A DNA stretch of 64,000 nt from Aurantiochytrium sp. KH105 (Eukaryota; Sar; Bigyra; Thraustochytrida; Thraustochytriidae), in the NCBI GenBank assembly GCA_003116975.1, contig BGKB01000090.1, positions 62,001 to 126,000 on the forward strand. The letters run 5' to 3'. The position numbers and the translations under genes were made by a program. This document shows positions 40,101 through 48,543 of the stretch, in pieces (position 1 is the first letter of the stretch; the number at the start of each line of letters is the position of its first letter). The notes beneath the pieces are model-generated. The model was not told the origin of the DNA. It ran no database searches and saw nothing but the letters and a program-made list of their open reading frames with translations.

Positions 40101-42692
40101 CTCTTTCCATTCGCGCACGGTGCGAATGACGTTGGAGTCCTGGACGAGCACCTCAACTTTCCCAGCCTCGCTGGGACCTGCGAGGTCGACGTGATGAGGA
40201 ATCGGCGGCAGAATCAGCTTAGTTGTTGTTGCTGCAGAGCGCAACAATGAGTTTTGACGGATCGACCGCGAGCGCGACCTCGTTGCCCGTTGCTCTAGAT
40301 TTTCTGCTGGCGATGCTCCAGCACGCAAGAGCCGCGTAGTAGCAAAACTTGCAAGCCTCCTGGAAAGAAATGATTTTGGGCGACTGGCTGTTGCAGATTG
40401 TTCGGAAGACATCAATGTAGTCGCACTCGGACCGGGCGATCGAAGCGTAGGAATGCTACTTACATTTCCTCCGCTGCGATCGCGGAGAATGGGCGGCGCA
40501 ATGATATCTTGAATGACTTCTGCAGATACCATGGAGCTCCTGTTCCTCCTCTCGCCGCGCCCAAAACGAGCTTGCTGCAGACTCATTTGCATTTTGTCCT
40601 TCCCGTCGGGCTCACCTCCGCCTGTGCCTGCGCCCGCATCTTTGCCCTTTGTTATTGGCTTCGTTAACCCAGACAGGAGGCCCATCCGAGAGCCAATGGA
40701 GCTTGCAACCTCGCTCACTTCCGCCTCGTGTCCAGAGACGGGCGTGGATACTTGCGATTGGTCATCGAAGAGATCCTCGTGTCTGTGAGCGCCAAAGATT
40801 TCAAGAACAAAGAGAAAGGTCTCAATATCGAGACATTGCACTTCACAGACCTGCGCGGCGCGGACGGAGAACTTGTGCCTGAATCTCGTCGAAAAAAGAA
40901 TCTCCTCCCCATAAAAACCCTTGACTCCCGGACGAATGGTCTCCACAACCTTTGCCTGAGCCGAGGAGTGACTTTCTCCGCGATTAGCTGCTTTATGTTC
41001 AGGTTGGCCCTGACCCTTTGACCAAGGGAGTCGAAAGCCAGAATGCTTGCGCGACTGCTGCAATCGCATAGCTCCGTGGCGAGAGCTCACACCATCGCCA
41101 CGGCCCGCCGAAAGAACTTCAAGCAAACCCTCGCCCAAAATCCACATAGCATCGACAGGGGTGTTGCGCAGACACAGAAAGTCCCCAGGACTGATAATCT
41201 GCGGCTCCAGGGACGTTGCGATGGCATCGAGAAACGCCATGTCGCGATTCTGGAAGACTGGAATATTGAGTAGGGCGCTGCGGCGCCCCTGACTAATTTT
41301 GTCCCGCAAGTCGGCGGGTAGTGGGTTGAGAATCTGAGACTCGAGTCGCCCTCGCTGGCGGTCCCACAAAAACTCAAAGTAGATGGCGACCTTGAGACGC
41401 ACCTCTGGCGTGATTTGTCTTGCGCGCAGATACCTAGTGATCATTTCCATGTGGTGCTTAAAATGTGTCGTGGTGACGTTGAGGTTCTTCAAAAGCGCCG
41501 TCATGTGTGCAAGGAGGAGAGCGTGGACGCCAATGGCAAAGCAAATGCACAGTAAGACAAATTGAAGCTGATGCGGATTCTTTGGATCGGGGAGCACGTC
41601 ACCATACCCTACCGTGAGAAGAGTCTGCAAGATAAAATAAAACGCAGTGAGCAAGTCGGTCGAGACATTGAATGCAGAAAAGGTGAACGGTCTCGTTCTA
41701 CTCCTGTCAGCAATCTGCACCTCGCGAAGCTCTTCTTCTTCCGATTGTATGGCCTTGAATGAAGCTGCGTAAAAGATCACACACAACAGAAAACAGAGAG
41801 CGAGGAGACGCAACAGAATGCGCACTACACGTCTCGCGATGCCTCGATGAGCCCCGAAAGCTAGATCGATTGTGGAATATATTGCGCTCTCGGCTTGTAC
41901 GACTGGAATGAAGGCCAGCAGCCTTATTATTGCGCCGCAGACCACTAGACTTTGCTTTTGTCCGAGAAGACCAAATGTCATGAGAGGCGCAGTGAGAAGG
42001 AGATCGAGAAGCAGAGTTTTCTGAAAAAAATTCGCTTTGCGACAACGCGGCTGCAAGGCGTACGTGACGGGGGTGGCCCTGTCTTTGGAGCTAAGGCGGC
42101 GATGGAAAAGACTTGCATAGGTTTTGCATCCAAAGACGCCGTCTGTGACTTTACTCGCGAGAAGTAGACCTGCAGCTTCCTCGGACACGCTTGTTGGGAA
42201 GCAGAGAACAACGAGAGAGACAAGGACGGCGAAGAGACTAAATGCAAAGAAAACAAGAGTTATTCCTCCAGCGATGGCTCGTGATCGTGCTCCTGATGAT
42301 TCCCGGCCATTTGACATGGTCTTGGTCGCATCGAGAATGGAAAATTCTGATGAAGCCTGGAAGAGTGTCTGAAAGGGAAAGACGCGACTAATTTTTCGTT
42401 TGCGCTGCTGGCTTGATGACCCGTAGAGAGACGACTCGGGAGCATCGAGAGCTCGAGTTAGTTGCGAGAGCTGTCCAGATACACTCGAATTTCTCCTGTT
42501 GAGCGCCCTTTGTTCCTGTGATGCTCGGAAATAGCCAATGGGATCGACCATGAACGATTGTTTCCAGGTTGATGTTGGCGCTGGCGAGCTGCTGAAAAAG
42601 ACGCTATTGAGTCGACCTCTTGTCTGCATGTTATCTCGTCGCTCAGTGCCTTTGAGCTTGCCAGATGCGCGGGCAGCAAAGCTCGTGTTCAT
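34113..42692 (-). CDS. Four-repeat (pseudotetrameric) CNBD-family K+ channel with C-terminal RGS domain
   Basis: 2859 residues in one uninterrupted frame from ATG at 42690-42692. Four channel repeats each have TM helices, a pore and a C-linker. Filters read TVGYGDVLP (~361), TTVGYGDITP (~1161), TTVGYGDYAP (~1721) and STVGYGDIPV (~2227), so all four are K+-selective type. CNBD-like domains follow at about 480-650, 1285-1405, 1840-1940 and 2345-2550; SFGEI of the binding cassette is clearest in repeat 3. By eye the phosphate-anchoring Arg of R-[ST]-A is absent in all four (His, Gln and Thr at that column in repeats 1-3, unalignable in repeat 4). Residues ~2565-2680 are an RGS domain (FWRACETYEA, FSQAKRDIYHRL, PRFLASAEFADLL). 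The four-repeat layout recalls sea urchin sperm CNGK channels. Predicted plasma-membrane or ciliary location is inference. Confidence 0.9.
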   Translation of the reverse strand: MNTSFAARASGKLKGTERRDNMQTRGRLNSVFFSSSPAPTSTWKQSFMVDPIGYFRASQEQRALNRRNSSVSGQLSQLTRALDAPESSLYGSSSQQRKRKISRVFPFQTLFQASSEFSILDATKTMSNGRESSGARSRAIAGGITLVFFAFSLFAVLVSLVVLCFPTSVSEEAAGLLLASKVTDGVFGCKTYASLFHRRLSSKDRATPVTYALQPRCRKANFFQKTLLLDLLLTAPLMTFGLLGQKQSLVVCGAIIRLLAFIPVVQAESAIYSTIDLAFGAHRGIARRVVRILLRLLALCFLLCVIFYAASFKAIQSEEEELREVQIADRSRTRPFTFSAFNVSTDLLTAFYFILQTLLTVGYGDVLPDPKNPHQLQFVLLCICFAIGVHALLLAHMTALLKNLNVTTTHFKHHMEMITRYLRARQITPEVRLKVAIYFEFLWDRQRGRLESQILNPLPADLRDKISQGRRSALLNIPVFQNRDMAFLDAIATSLEPQIISPGDFLCLRNTPVDAMWILGEGLLEVLSAGRGDGVSSRHGAMRLQQSRKHSGFRLPWSKGQGQPEHKAANRGESHSSAQAKVVETIRPGVKGFYGEEILFSTRFRHKFSVRAAQVCEVQCLDIETFLFVLEIFGAHRHEDLFDDQSQVSTPVSGHEAEVSEVASSIGSRMGLLSGLTKPITKGKDAGAGTGGGEPDGKDKMQMSLQQARFGRGERRNRSSMVSAEVIQDIIAPPILRDRSGGNVSSIPTLRSPGPSATTLMSSEQSATASRPKSFLSRRLASFATTRLLRAGASPAENLEQRATRSRSRSIRQNSLLRSAATTTKLILPPIPHHVDLAGPSEAGKVEVLVQDSNVIRTVREWKERDAKRLENAKKKAVPKRAFTLRSLSMAASSVDRCQALFSVIRFLAGILSASWSAVRRNYWSQISWNAAVIVAHLALCILPPLDLVLLARGSSNALPWHVYAMSDVIVFVNVVCVPHFQAKSSAGGSSAGVANKEHAGGNESTLVKSSSTNQRTSGLKFAQGTLAHRGRGQLLLYGTLGVIALCAYGVRASRELFMHIWAPLRLTSIVLFWPLLFEEIQRFGHRFEWFRRRSALQIVALNVAFAIAVTVHWSSCIASCLSSRGDWVIPEAHLLLYDSPDLRENELTYWHAFYWTVITMTTVGYGDITPRDDLSRLVSLIVMISGVLLYAGFISIVAAITRNASGVDHELEQFEDCCKHYLAQREVPRKLTSDCCLYLEYLGAHQQRLQELTMLANGFPQSLEDCIREDILSKTFFGSGSIFADAPQSFVRCLQRRMHKDVFLPEHIITCGFDPASGRKRNDPENRGITDAMIFLEEGQANIVGFVEDGEVQKNMGLLGSGRAFAAVALFDPSLQHHMLRAKTTCEVWFLSRRELELCVKEHESGAHDLAGAAHGASGASTPNTAASQDLDPETPTSSRSSRDDLRHFVYETVRERAEKATHNAENVAKNLGNAKLNKFMMSTRNVTETTSDWGVCLPEAREQAMWSLVMAIVTAYNILTASYRIGIGFGVVGDQLVTMSVLDAVADICLLCNVVLRDRIFAIEVDGVAITRRGAISKAYRMTDARRDLVYSLPLSLVARLIAPGLAVQVYAGLRLNTCLMTYRMQTWLSTIASKFGSRHHSVATLILLFVVVLVCAHVSGSLFLGVARWNLAQGSEVSWATSSEEVALLTIHNLTGTESVEPTDDTYIRSVYWAVATLTTVGYGDYAPVKDSEIAYTLLLLLCGGFLYALILNNLEEIIAQSDNCSILFQRKVDAMATYMKRRTLPSSVVHQVTSYYKTLWIRQKGVEESWIQDRLPLTIRRSIRADLIGPRALQAFPLFAQWDETEKLLDLLRPSMVMEDAIIFMEGQLILKCYFVGRGQVEYVSGDAKQVCTSFSSGDSFGEIQFFFNEPTECIARAKERTDLLVLHRLDFDNFVQERPSLATRFSQDLSAIEGDLRKRASLEAFTRNLGRSKVNKLFRVDTDSATKPRWLLWNGEKLLPPHNIYRRLWDLLVFTVVLYNTVGGTYRMAFLRESVIGSRAASDAMSFLGLDVLADFIIVLDAIFHATLFAAVTPTSILWDRSHVRANFFRRQLIMYIAILLPMDYALRLGAFRSRMAQNFGAAFLMNPPPHVIAMGRASRLLLLPRQPSLERSVQSLIEERGVVISSGNKQILRLAFRAIILVHLMACLKCALSSRFLELMGSEHRALDAYMLCLYWAVYTISTVGYGDIPVDAPTFAIVCIILGNFLCDAGLTATVSNILSNRETKLSDAKRHRTALVQYMKSHRIDAETRLEVLDFVDFRVSALGSLDEAILLDEANVPSYVRAQIAACIALQSAPHLGAHPMFKGFSLGLVQSMALMLSPVVLARGHKLISNDSSKPGMAYTSGKARRPSRPKHEDSEDGNGEGKASGKIPRGGLKYVSSRTYGLSPPAESGGGSSVAYRKMDEMPELASLDFLRQAKLTDPSKSLHLASHANVGWRRYPASADDDNLYFLVSGRVRVTSGLESKTIRRGLICRASGIDGAVALSHCEAFVLEVAQFRVLAQYSAHIGNGIFKDFIELLRDRDGYAAVEQFLTVRKNGDYISDIRFWRACETYEASPTRSAAVAIGREFVYGPECLLDFGPLARKIKETLAEGHSRDLFSQAKRDIYHRLELVVKPRFLASAEFADLLVKKANGKTSSRSQPTKDDGDQSTETIRSVPEGSAVTEGVATDVADNVQRARSSSALDVTLDDVDERKDQVVTPADDVEVDMNEAADDEEVTQSARPPPSNSRPARASSFLVSLPTMPRTQTEHANLDAATPSILLGNRFAQEEKDHLDPIVSPDSEPSDDEVDALQPVIPELDRFATEEDDLA

Positions 42693-44225
42693 CGGGCTGA
42701 TCCTCGCTCACTCCGGTTTATGGGGCGCGAGCTCTCCCTTTCTCTCTCTCTCTCTCTTCCGCGCGCTATGCACGCACACGCACACGCGCACGCGCACGTC
42801 CGGCGGCCGGGCTCTCACAGCCGGCCGCCACCGGGGCCTCCGCCCCGACCCTGGGGCAGCGAAGCCACAATTTCGTTCTACGACGTATTCCAGGTCGTTC
42901 GTTGGCCTCCCTCATCCAGGGCAGCTGACTTATGGGTCGTAGCTCGTAGGCCGCAGGCTAGGCAAGTAAGTTCCTTTCTTCGTTCTTGGCCCAGGGCTTG
43001 CTTACTTGCCCCCCCGCTTGCAGCCTTGCTTGTCCACCTCGCTAGACTTTTTCTACCCGTTGGCGCTCAACGGGCCGCCACCACTGCCGCCGCGGCTCTT
43101 CTTATTTGCGTTGCTACTGCTTCCTCTTCTAGACGTTACTCTCGCTGTCCAGGGCCGCGCGCCTCTCGCTGCTTGCGACTGCGAGTCTTGGTCGTCCCGT
43201 GGCACAGTATAATATGTATGCAGCTCGCTAGAGCTCGCTCCAGCGCGCGTGGGCAGGACAGACGATGGATGCGCGGACGACCCAGCTTCCGACCGCCATC
43301 GATCGACCTTTTGCCGGAATCGAGGCTAGCGCCAGCACTTTGCGACCTGCGTCAGTTTCCTGGCCGGCTGGCTGCCTGCGGCCGTCTTTGGCCTCGGGAA
43401 CCATGTCGCTCGCTCATGCGTCGTGCCGTCGATCGGGGGAGTGGAAGAATGATACCGCGGGCGGCTGCTGGCTGGCTGGCCAGGGCTAATGAATGAGAAA
43501 AAGGTGACATATGGTACGCACGCACGCACGCACACACGTATGCCTCCATGCATGCGTGCGTGCAGGTATACACGTGCGGTGTGCCAGGAATGGGAATGTG
43601 AGAGGGAAAAGTGCGTTAAGTTCCGTTGAGCGGCGTTAATTACTATCTAGGCTAAACCTAGGCTGGACGGATTATTATCTCGTTCAAGACATCTGCGGCC
43701 ACGGCCGACTCGAAATGATGAGACGGCAAGGCTTGCCTCACAAGGTAGGAACCCGCGTCCTTGAACGAGCGATGTCCGCAAGCTCACCAGTCCGTCGGTC
43801 GGCCGTATGACGCGGTGTTGGGGAAAGGGGGAAGGAGGGAGGGAAAAAAAGGGCACGACGCGAGGATCGACATGACTGTCGTAAAGGCATGCGTACCTTG
43901 GGTGGTGAGCACCTCAGATGCTGATGCCCTACCATTCTTCCTTTCTCAAAGCCTAGTCAAGCAGTAACAGCAAGAGCTAGACAACAAGTGTTTCCAATTC
44001 TAACCGTAAGTAACGCACATCAACATTGTGCTTGAGCCTGCAGACAAAACAAGCAAGCAAGCCAGCAAGCAAGCATGCAACAAGTAGGGCAAAGGTGTGT
44101 GCGTGCCAGAAGAGAAATCACGAACTTGGCTCAACAGCCTCGTGCAGCCTGACTTGCGCTTGCGCGAGCGGGCGGTCGAGCGCGTCAGTGCGCGTCAGGT
44201 CAGAGGACGCACCAGAGTGTTTGCA
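42693..44225. promoter_or_regulatory. Long divergent intergenic region, channel (-) / tandem-PH gene (+)
   Basis: 1533 bases between divergent starts. It holds a CT run (42740-42757), ACGC/CACG microsatellite (about 42772-42798 and 43514-43537), GC-rich blocks and an AAGC/CAGC tract (44048-44075). Open frames of 200-260 codons are low complexity and begin outside ATG context. I see no gene; it is the longest promoter-type gap next to the channel gene. Confidence 0.4.
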
Positions 44226-45962
44226 ATGATGTCGTCTGTTGAGGCGACCGATATTGCGCACAAGCATCCGGGCAATCGACGCAGTTCGCGCCGAGACGGC
44301 TCAGGATTGGATTCGATGCCGCAATTGAACTCGGACGCCGAGGATGATGCAGATGACGCCGAACGCGCGCTGGATGATAGTTCGCATGCGAGAAAGAAAA
44401 CGCATGATAGCCGCGGCGACGACGACAAGAAAAGAAAGAAGAGCAGCAAGAAGAAGGACAAGAAGAAAAAGGACAAAAAGAAGAAGGACAAAAAGAAGAA
44501 GAGCAAGGACAAGGACAAGGACAAGAACCTAAGCGAAAGCAAGAGCAGGTCGCGAAAGAAAAGTTCCAGCAAGCCTGACGCCGACGAAGATGTTTTCAAG
44601 CACGCTCATGATTCTGCTGATGAACAAAACTCGCTCGAGGATCTCGAAAGAAGTGACATTGAAGACAACAGCAACTTCGAGCAGAAAGATGACTCCTCTA
44701 TTGAAGACGAGAGCAAAAGCGCATCATCATTATCGTTTTCCTCAAAGTCGTTTGGTCGGACCAAGAAAGGAGCACAAGAGCATGCTACAAAGAGCGGGAC
44801 CGAGAACGCTCTCGAAATGGAGGACTTGGCCACAGAAGTGCTCGAGGACATAGATTTTGCACCCGTCTTGCGAGGAAACGTAAACGCGAAGCATATTGTG
44901 CGCAAGCATGTGCTACAGTGCGGATACCTGGAACGCCTTACAGAGCACGGACTGAGTCGAGAGCTAACGGGCAGCAGCCCTTGGGTCAAGCGGTACTTTG
45001 GTGTGCGTGTGCTCGTGAGCCAAGCGCCCAGTGACGGTGTCCTCACGGCGCGTGTCGAGCTTGCCTATGCCAAAGACGAGGATGAGTTTATTGAGGGGCT
45101 AATCAAGAGCACGATTGCTCTTGAAAAGGGCAAGACTGTAATTCGGCTTGGACTTGGTCGAAGATCGACCATGTGGATCAAAACCGACAGCAAGTGTTGG
45201 ACCCTTCGCACAAAAGACATCGATTGGGCCACGTACTGGGCGCTCGGTCTGCAGGGCATTACTGGAATCGAGGTCGAAACGGGGTCTTATATGGTGTGGC
45301 CTTACCCTCGGCTGAGACCAGCACCAAGTGCTGATATTTGGCTGAGTGTTGACCCCAAAATGCGTAGCCTTCGGCGGCTCCGTGAAAACGCGCAGTCTCC
45401 CTTGTCGCAGGACGAGGAAACTTTTGTGGTGCAGGGCGCCTTGCATGACGCAAAGGATATTCTCTTTCGAAAGAACTTCTTGAATGGAAACGTTCTGCGT
45501 CTCAAGCATCATCTTTCGTTGGGGAGCGCTTGGGTAAGGCGGTTTTTCTCCCTTGATGCCGTAGTGGCCAAAGGGTCGGATGGGGTCGCCACGGTACAAG
45601 TCGAACTCACCTACAGCGAGACAGAGTTGGATCACGCGTACAGTCACGTTTCGCGCGGTCTCGTCCTCGACCGTACTGTTGAGCTTGAATTAGCGTGCAC
45701 ATCAGGGCCCATTTTGTACTTGCGCAAGATGGGTCACAAGCCGTGGGTGCTCAAGTTCGACAAGGTCCGCCAAGCCATGTATTGGACGGCTGGAATCCAG
45801 AAGGTAACCGGAGCTCCGCTTGAGTCTTTCAAACCAGTTCAGTGGCCGTATGGGAGCATCAAGGAGCCAATGAGCGTCGACGCTTGGCTCGAGTCCGAGG
45901 AAGCCGCAGAGGTGCTCTCGGCGGAGGGTCGTTTGGTGGACGTTATTTCGAGCGAGGACTGA
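44226..45962 (+). CDS. Protein with Lys-rich tract and two tandem PH-like domains
   Basis: 578 residues from ATG 44226 (an ATG follows immediately, so either could be used). Residues ~50-125 are strongly charged with a long KKDKKKK tract, then acidic/Ser-rich sequence to ~200. Two similar ~120-residue modules follow: about 233-352 (GYLERLTEHG...SSPWVKRYFGVRV...WTLRTKDIDWATYWALGLQ) and about 414-535 (LRLKHHLSLGSAWVRRFFSLD...PWVLKFDKVRQAMYWTAGIQ). Both have the W-V-[KR]-R-[YF]-F strand and the closing helix with Trp typical of PH domains, and they resemble each other (TYWALGLQ/MYWTAGIQ, MVWPYP/VQWPYG). PH domains bind phosphoinositides or proteins. The basic tract might add membrane or nucleic acid binding. 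No named family recognised. Confidence 0.65.
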   Translation: MMSSVEATDIAHKHPGNRRSSRRDGSGLDSMPQLNSDAEDDADDAERALDDSSHARKKTHDSRGDDDKKRKKSSKKKDKKKKDKKKKDKKKKSKDKDKDKNLSESKSRSRKKSSSKPDADEDVFKHAHDSADEQNSLEDLERSDIEDNSNFEQKDDSSIEDESKSASSLSFSSKSFGRTKKGAQEHATKSGTENALEMEDLATEVLEDIDFAPVLRGNVNAKHIVRKHVLQCGYLERLTEHGLSRELTGSSPWVKRYFGVRVLVSQAPSDGVLTARVELAYAKDEDEFIEGLIKSTIALEKGKTVIRLGLGRRSTMWIKTDSKCWTLRTKDIDWATYWALGLQGITGIEVETGSYMVWPYPRLRPAPSADIWLSVDPKMRSLRRLRENAQSPLSQDEETFVVQGALHDAKDILFRKNFLNGNVLRLKHHLSLGSAWVRRFFSLDAVVAKGSDGVATVQVELTYSETELDHAYSHVSRGLVLDRTVELELACTSGPILYLRKMGHKPWVLKFDKVRQAMYWTAGIQKVTGAPLESFKPVQWPYGSIKEPMSVDAWLESEEAAEVLSAEGRLVDVISSED

Positions 45963-46540
45963 TAAATTGTGCCTCGTTTGCCTTCATTTGCCACAAAAGT
46001 CTTTTTTTTTTTTTAAACCTAAATGGCTCATGAACATGTTGATCACTCTTTTTCTCTTCTATCGTTTTCTTGAAGAGAGAATTCTTGATTGCGGCAACTA
46101 CGTCGCTAACAGGATCTTATTGCCTTGCGCCTAGGCCGTCTTCTTTCCCATTTCCTTCCTTTTGACTGTCGAGAGACAGTAAGACGCAAGAGATCTAGGT
46201 ACACCTGCCATGCTTTCCTTCCTCACAAAGAAACAAGATTGGCCTAACTGTAAGTTAGTAATCAGTCGTATCTTGCGGGTTCGGCACGAGGAGCAAGCAC
46301 AAGCTTACAAGATGTCCTCCTTTCCCGCCTCCGTCACTCCCTTTCCACCTCTAGAAAGAGTAAGCAAAGCATCTTGAAACGTTCAAAGCGAGCGTACTCG
46401 ACAGGATTGTTATTGGCCGCAGGGCTATTCTATCGACTCTTTCATTTGGATGCGACCGGTGCTCTCCCTAATCTAATCTAGAGCATTTATTGTAGTTGCC
46501 GAGAGCTCCTCTCTTTCGTAGACATCGGTAGATCCAAGAC
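45963..46540. other. Convergent 3' flank, no gene seen
   Basis: Lies between the stops of the tandem-PH gene (+) and mevalonate diphosphate decarboxylase (-). It begins with a T-run (46002-46014) and has no convincing coding or RNA signal. Probably 3' UTRs and terminators. Confidence 0.4.
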
Positions 46541-47779
46541 TTACTTGGGCAAGCCAGTGGCACTGTCGACGAGAACCTTTTCCTCTTCGGTGACCTCGAG
46601 GGCTCCGGGTCCAACGCGAGTGTGGATGATGTACTTGAGGTTGCCGCGAAGGTGTTTGTTGGCGTCAGACAGTGGGTGTGCCTCCATGCAGTCGGCAGCA
46701 GGAAGAGTGGTCTGACCGCGCACAAAAGGCTCCGAAGACTCGGCGGAGTCAGGTCCAAAGTCAGCGAGAAGGGCCTTGAGCACCTTTTCGACGTGGTCCT
46801 CCTCAAGGAAGATGACAGCGTTGGGGCCCGCGTCGAAGGTGTAAGCGCAGATGGGGCCACTCGAGCTCTCGTTGTTGATGGCGTGCACAAGGCGCGAGAC
46901 GTTGTGCGAGGTGTCTGTCATGTACGCGATGGGCGGGTACGTGTCGAGGCAGGTGGCATGGAACTGGTTGCTGTCGCGCATGGTGAGCTCGGCAAAGGCG
47001 GGGAAATCCTTGGCGGCGATGGCCTCCTCCATTGCCTTCATGCGAGCGGGGACGACGTTTTCGGCGCGGAACTTGAGCAGTTCGCTGGTGCGCACGGAGT
47101 CGATCATGCCGCCGGTGCTGCTGGTCGTCTTCTTGTGGTCAGAGACAACGCAGATGAGAGCGTGCATGTTGGGCCAGTGCTCCTCGGGCTTGACCTGGTA
47201 GGCGCGCGAGTCGACGCCGTCGTCACGCGTGCCCATCTCCCACTTGACGTAGCCGCCATAGAGGCTGCGCGACGCGCTGCCAGAGCCGGCACGGGCGATC
47301 TCGGTGAGCTCACCCTCGTGGGCCTCCTTGACGCGAAAGACCTGCGAGAGCGCCTTGACGAGGCACGCGTAGCCAGAGGCTGACGAGGCAAGGCCTGCGG
47401 CGGTGGGGAAGGAGTTGCGCGAGACGACGTGGATCTTGTACGTCTTGAGCTCGGCGCTGGGCACGAGGACCTCGCCGCTGGCCTCGTCGACGACGTCGCC
47501 AGCGCGCTCGCGGATGGCGCTGAAGACGCCCTGCATGCGCTTGTTGCTGGCGAGGTCGGTCTCCTCCTTGCCATTGAGCCACACGCGGTCGCCGCCCTCA
47601 AAGTCCTTGCCGATCGCCACCGAGGTGATCGTCTGCAGGTCCTCCTGGTGCAGCGTCACCGACAGCGACGAGTTGATCGGCAGGTTGAGCTTGGTGTCGC
47701 GCTTGCCCCAGTACTTGACCACCGCGATGTTCGTCGGCGCGCTCGCCGTGCTCACCAGCACCTCCCCGTGGCCCGCCAT
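46541..47779 (-). CDS. MVD: Mevalonate diphosphate decarboxylase
   Basis: 412 residues, matching the family length, from ATG at 47777-47779 (MAGHGEVLVSTASAPTNIAV). This GHMP-kinase-fold enzyme converts mevalonate 5-diphosphate plus ATP to isopentenyl diphosphate, the last step of the cytosolic mevalonate pathway to sterols and isoprenoids. Seen motifs: VVKYWGKRDTKLNLPINSSL, the nucleotide loop NSFPTAAGLASSASGYA, GSGSASRSLYGGYVKWEMG with the active-site Arg, SSTGGMIDSVRTS, and YTFDAGPNAV with the catalytic Asp. It has no intron and no clear peroxisomal or plastid targeting signal. The 5' coding end is markedly G/C-ending and merges with a GC island upstream. Confidence 0.96.
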   Translation of the reverse strand: MAGHGEVLVSTASAPTNIAVVKYWGKRDTKLNLPINSSLSVTLHQEDLQTITSVAIGKDFEGGDRVWLNGKEETDLASNKRMQGVFSAIRERAGDVVDEASGEVLVPSAELKTYKIHVVSRNSFPTAAGLASSASGYACLVKALSQVFRVKEAHEGELTEIARAGSGSASRSLYGGYVKWEMGTRDDGVDSRAYQVKPEEHWPNMHALICVVSDHKKTTSSTGGMIDSVRTSELLKFRAENVVPARMKAMEEAIAAKDFPAFAELTMRDSNQFHATCLDTYPPIAYMTDTSHNVSRLVHAINNESSSGPICAYTFDAGPNAVIFLEEDHVEKVLKALLADFGPDSAESSEPFVRGQTTLPAADCMEAHPLSDANKHLRGNLKYIIHTRVGPGALEVTEEEKVLVDSATGLPK

Positions 47780-48543
47780 CTTCTCGCTAGCCTGCGCTCC
47801 GCTCGCCGCTCGCTCTCCGCTCGCTCCCTCGCTCCGCTCGCCTTCCCGCTTTGCTGCCGCCGCCTGCTGCGCACACCGCGCCCGAGCTTGCTTGGGCTCC
47901 GCAGCGGCCTTGAACACGCCATCATCGTGGCGTCATCGCAGGCGCGAGCACGCGCCGCGGCCGCGCACGCGCTGCGCTGCGCTGCGCTGCGCTGCGCTGC
48001 GCTGCGCTGCGCTGCGCTGCGCTGCCGCGACGACGCCGCCGCCTGGCGCCGCACGCCGGCCAGAGGCAGCAGCAGCGGCGGCGAGAGCGAGCGAGCGAGC
48101 GAGAGCGCGAGCTCTTGCGCGGGTCGCGGGCGGCTGCCCCGGGGCAGGGCTCGCTCGACACGTGGCGAGGCAGACGCCGAGGCAGACGCCGAGGCGACGA
48201 GGGCGACCAAGGCTCGCTGTGCCTGCGTCATGGTAGTAACAAATGTGGGAGGGGCATCAGCAGGAGCAAGCAGCAGCAGCAGCACAGCGCAACTATCTTC
48301 GTGGTGTCAAGGGCGAGGAAAAGGAAGTGAGGTCGAGCCTACTCGATGTCGCTCGTACGCCAGACGGACGCTCTCGATGACGAGACTGATGAGACGCGCC
48401 GGCCGCGTGCTAGAGTGGTGGTGATATTATGATAGTACTGTTTTGGGTGTTGTTGATCGTGAAGGTCATTCGTTCAGACTGGGCTACCTGGTGGCAAGCT
48501 GGCTGGCTGGCTGGCTGGCTTGGTGTCACGGATGCCTCGGCGC
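47780..48543. promoter_or_regulatory. GC island and GCTGC minisatellite upstream of MVD
   Basis: 764 bases. The MVD side is extremely GC-rich with Arg/Ala-coding nonsense frames, followed by a perfect GCTGC array (47971-48025). The far side (48280-48540) is the 3' flank of the CS-domain gene and holds a GGCTGGCTGGCT run near 48502-48520. No gene is seen. Confidence 0.4.
47971..48025. repeat. GCTGC pentanucleotide array, 11 copies
   Basis: Eleven perfect GCTGC units about 190 bases upstream of the MVD start codon, in non-coding sequence. Confidence 0.95.

Noticed and set aside
42720-43496. 258-codon plus-strand frame beside the channel gene
   Set aside because: Opens with Ser-Leu repeats from a CT run and His-Ala repeats from ACGC units; low complexity.
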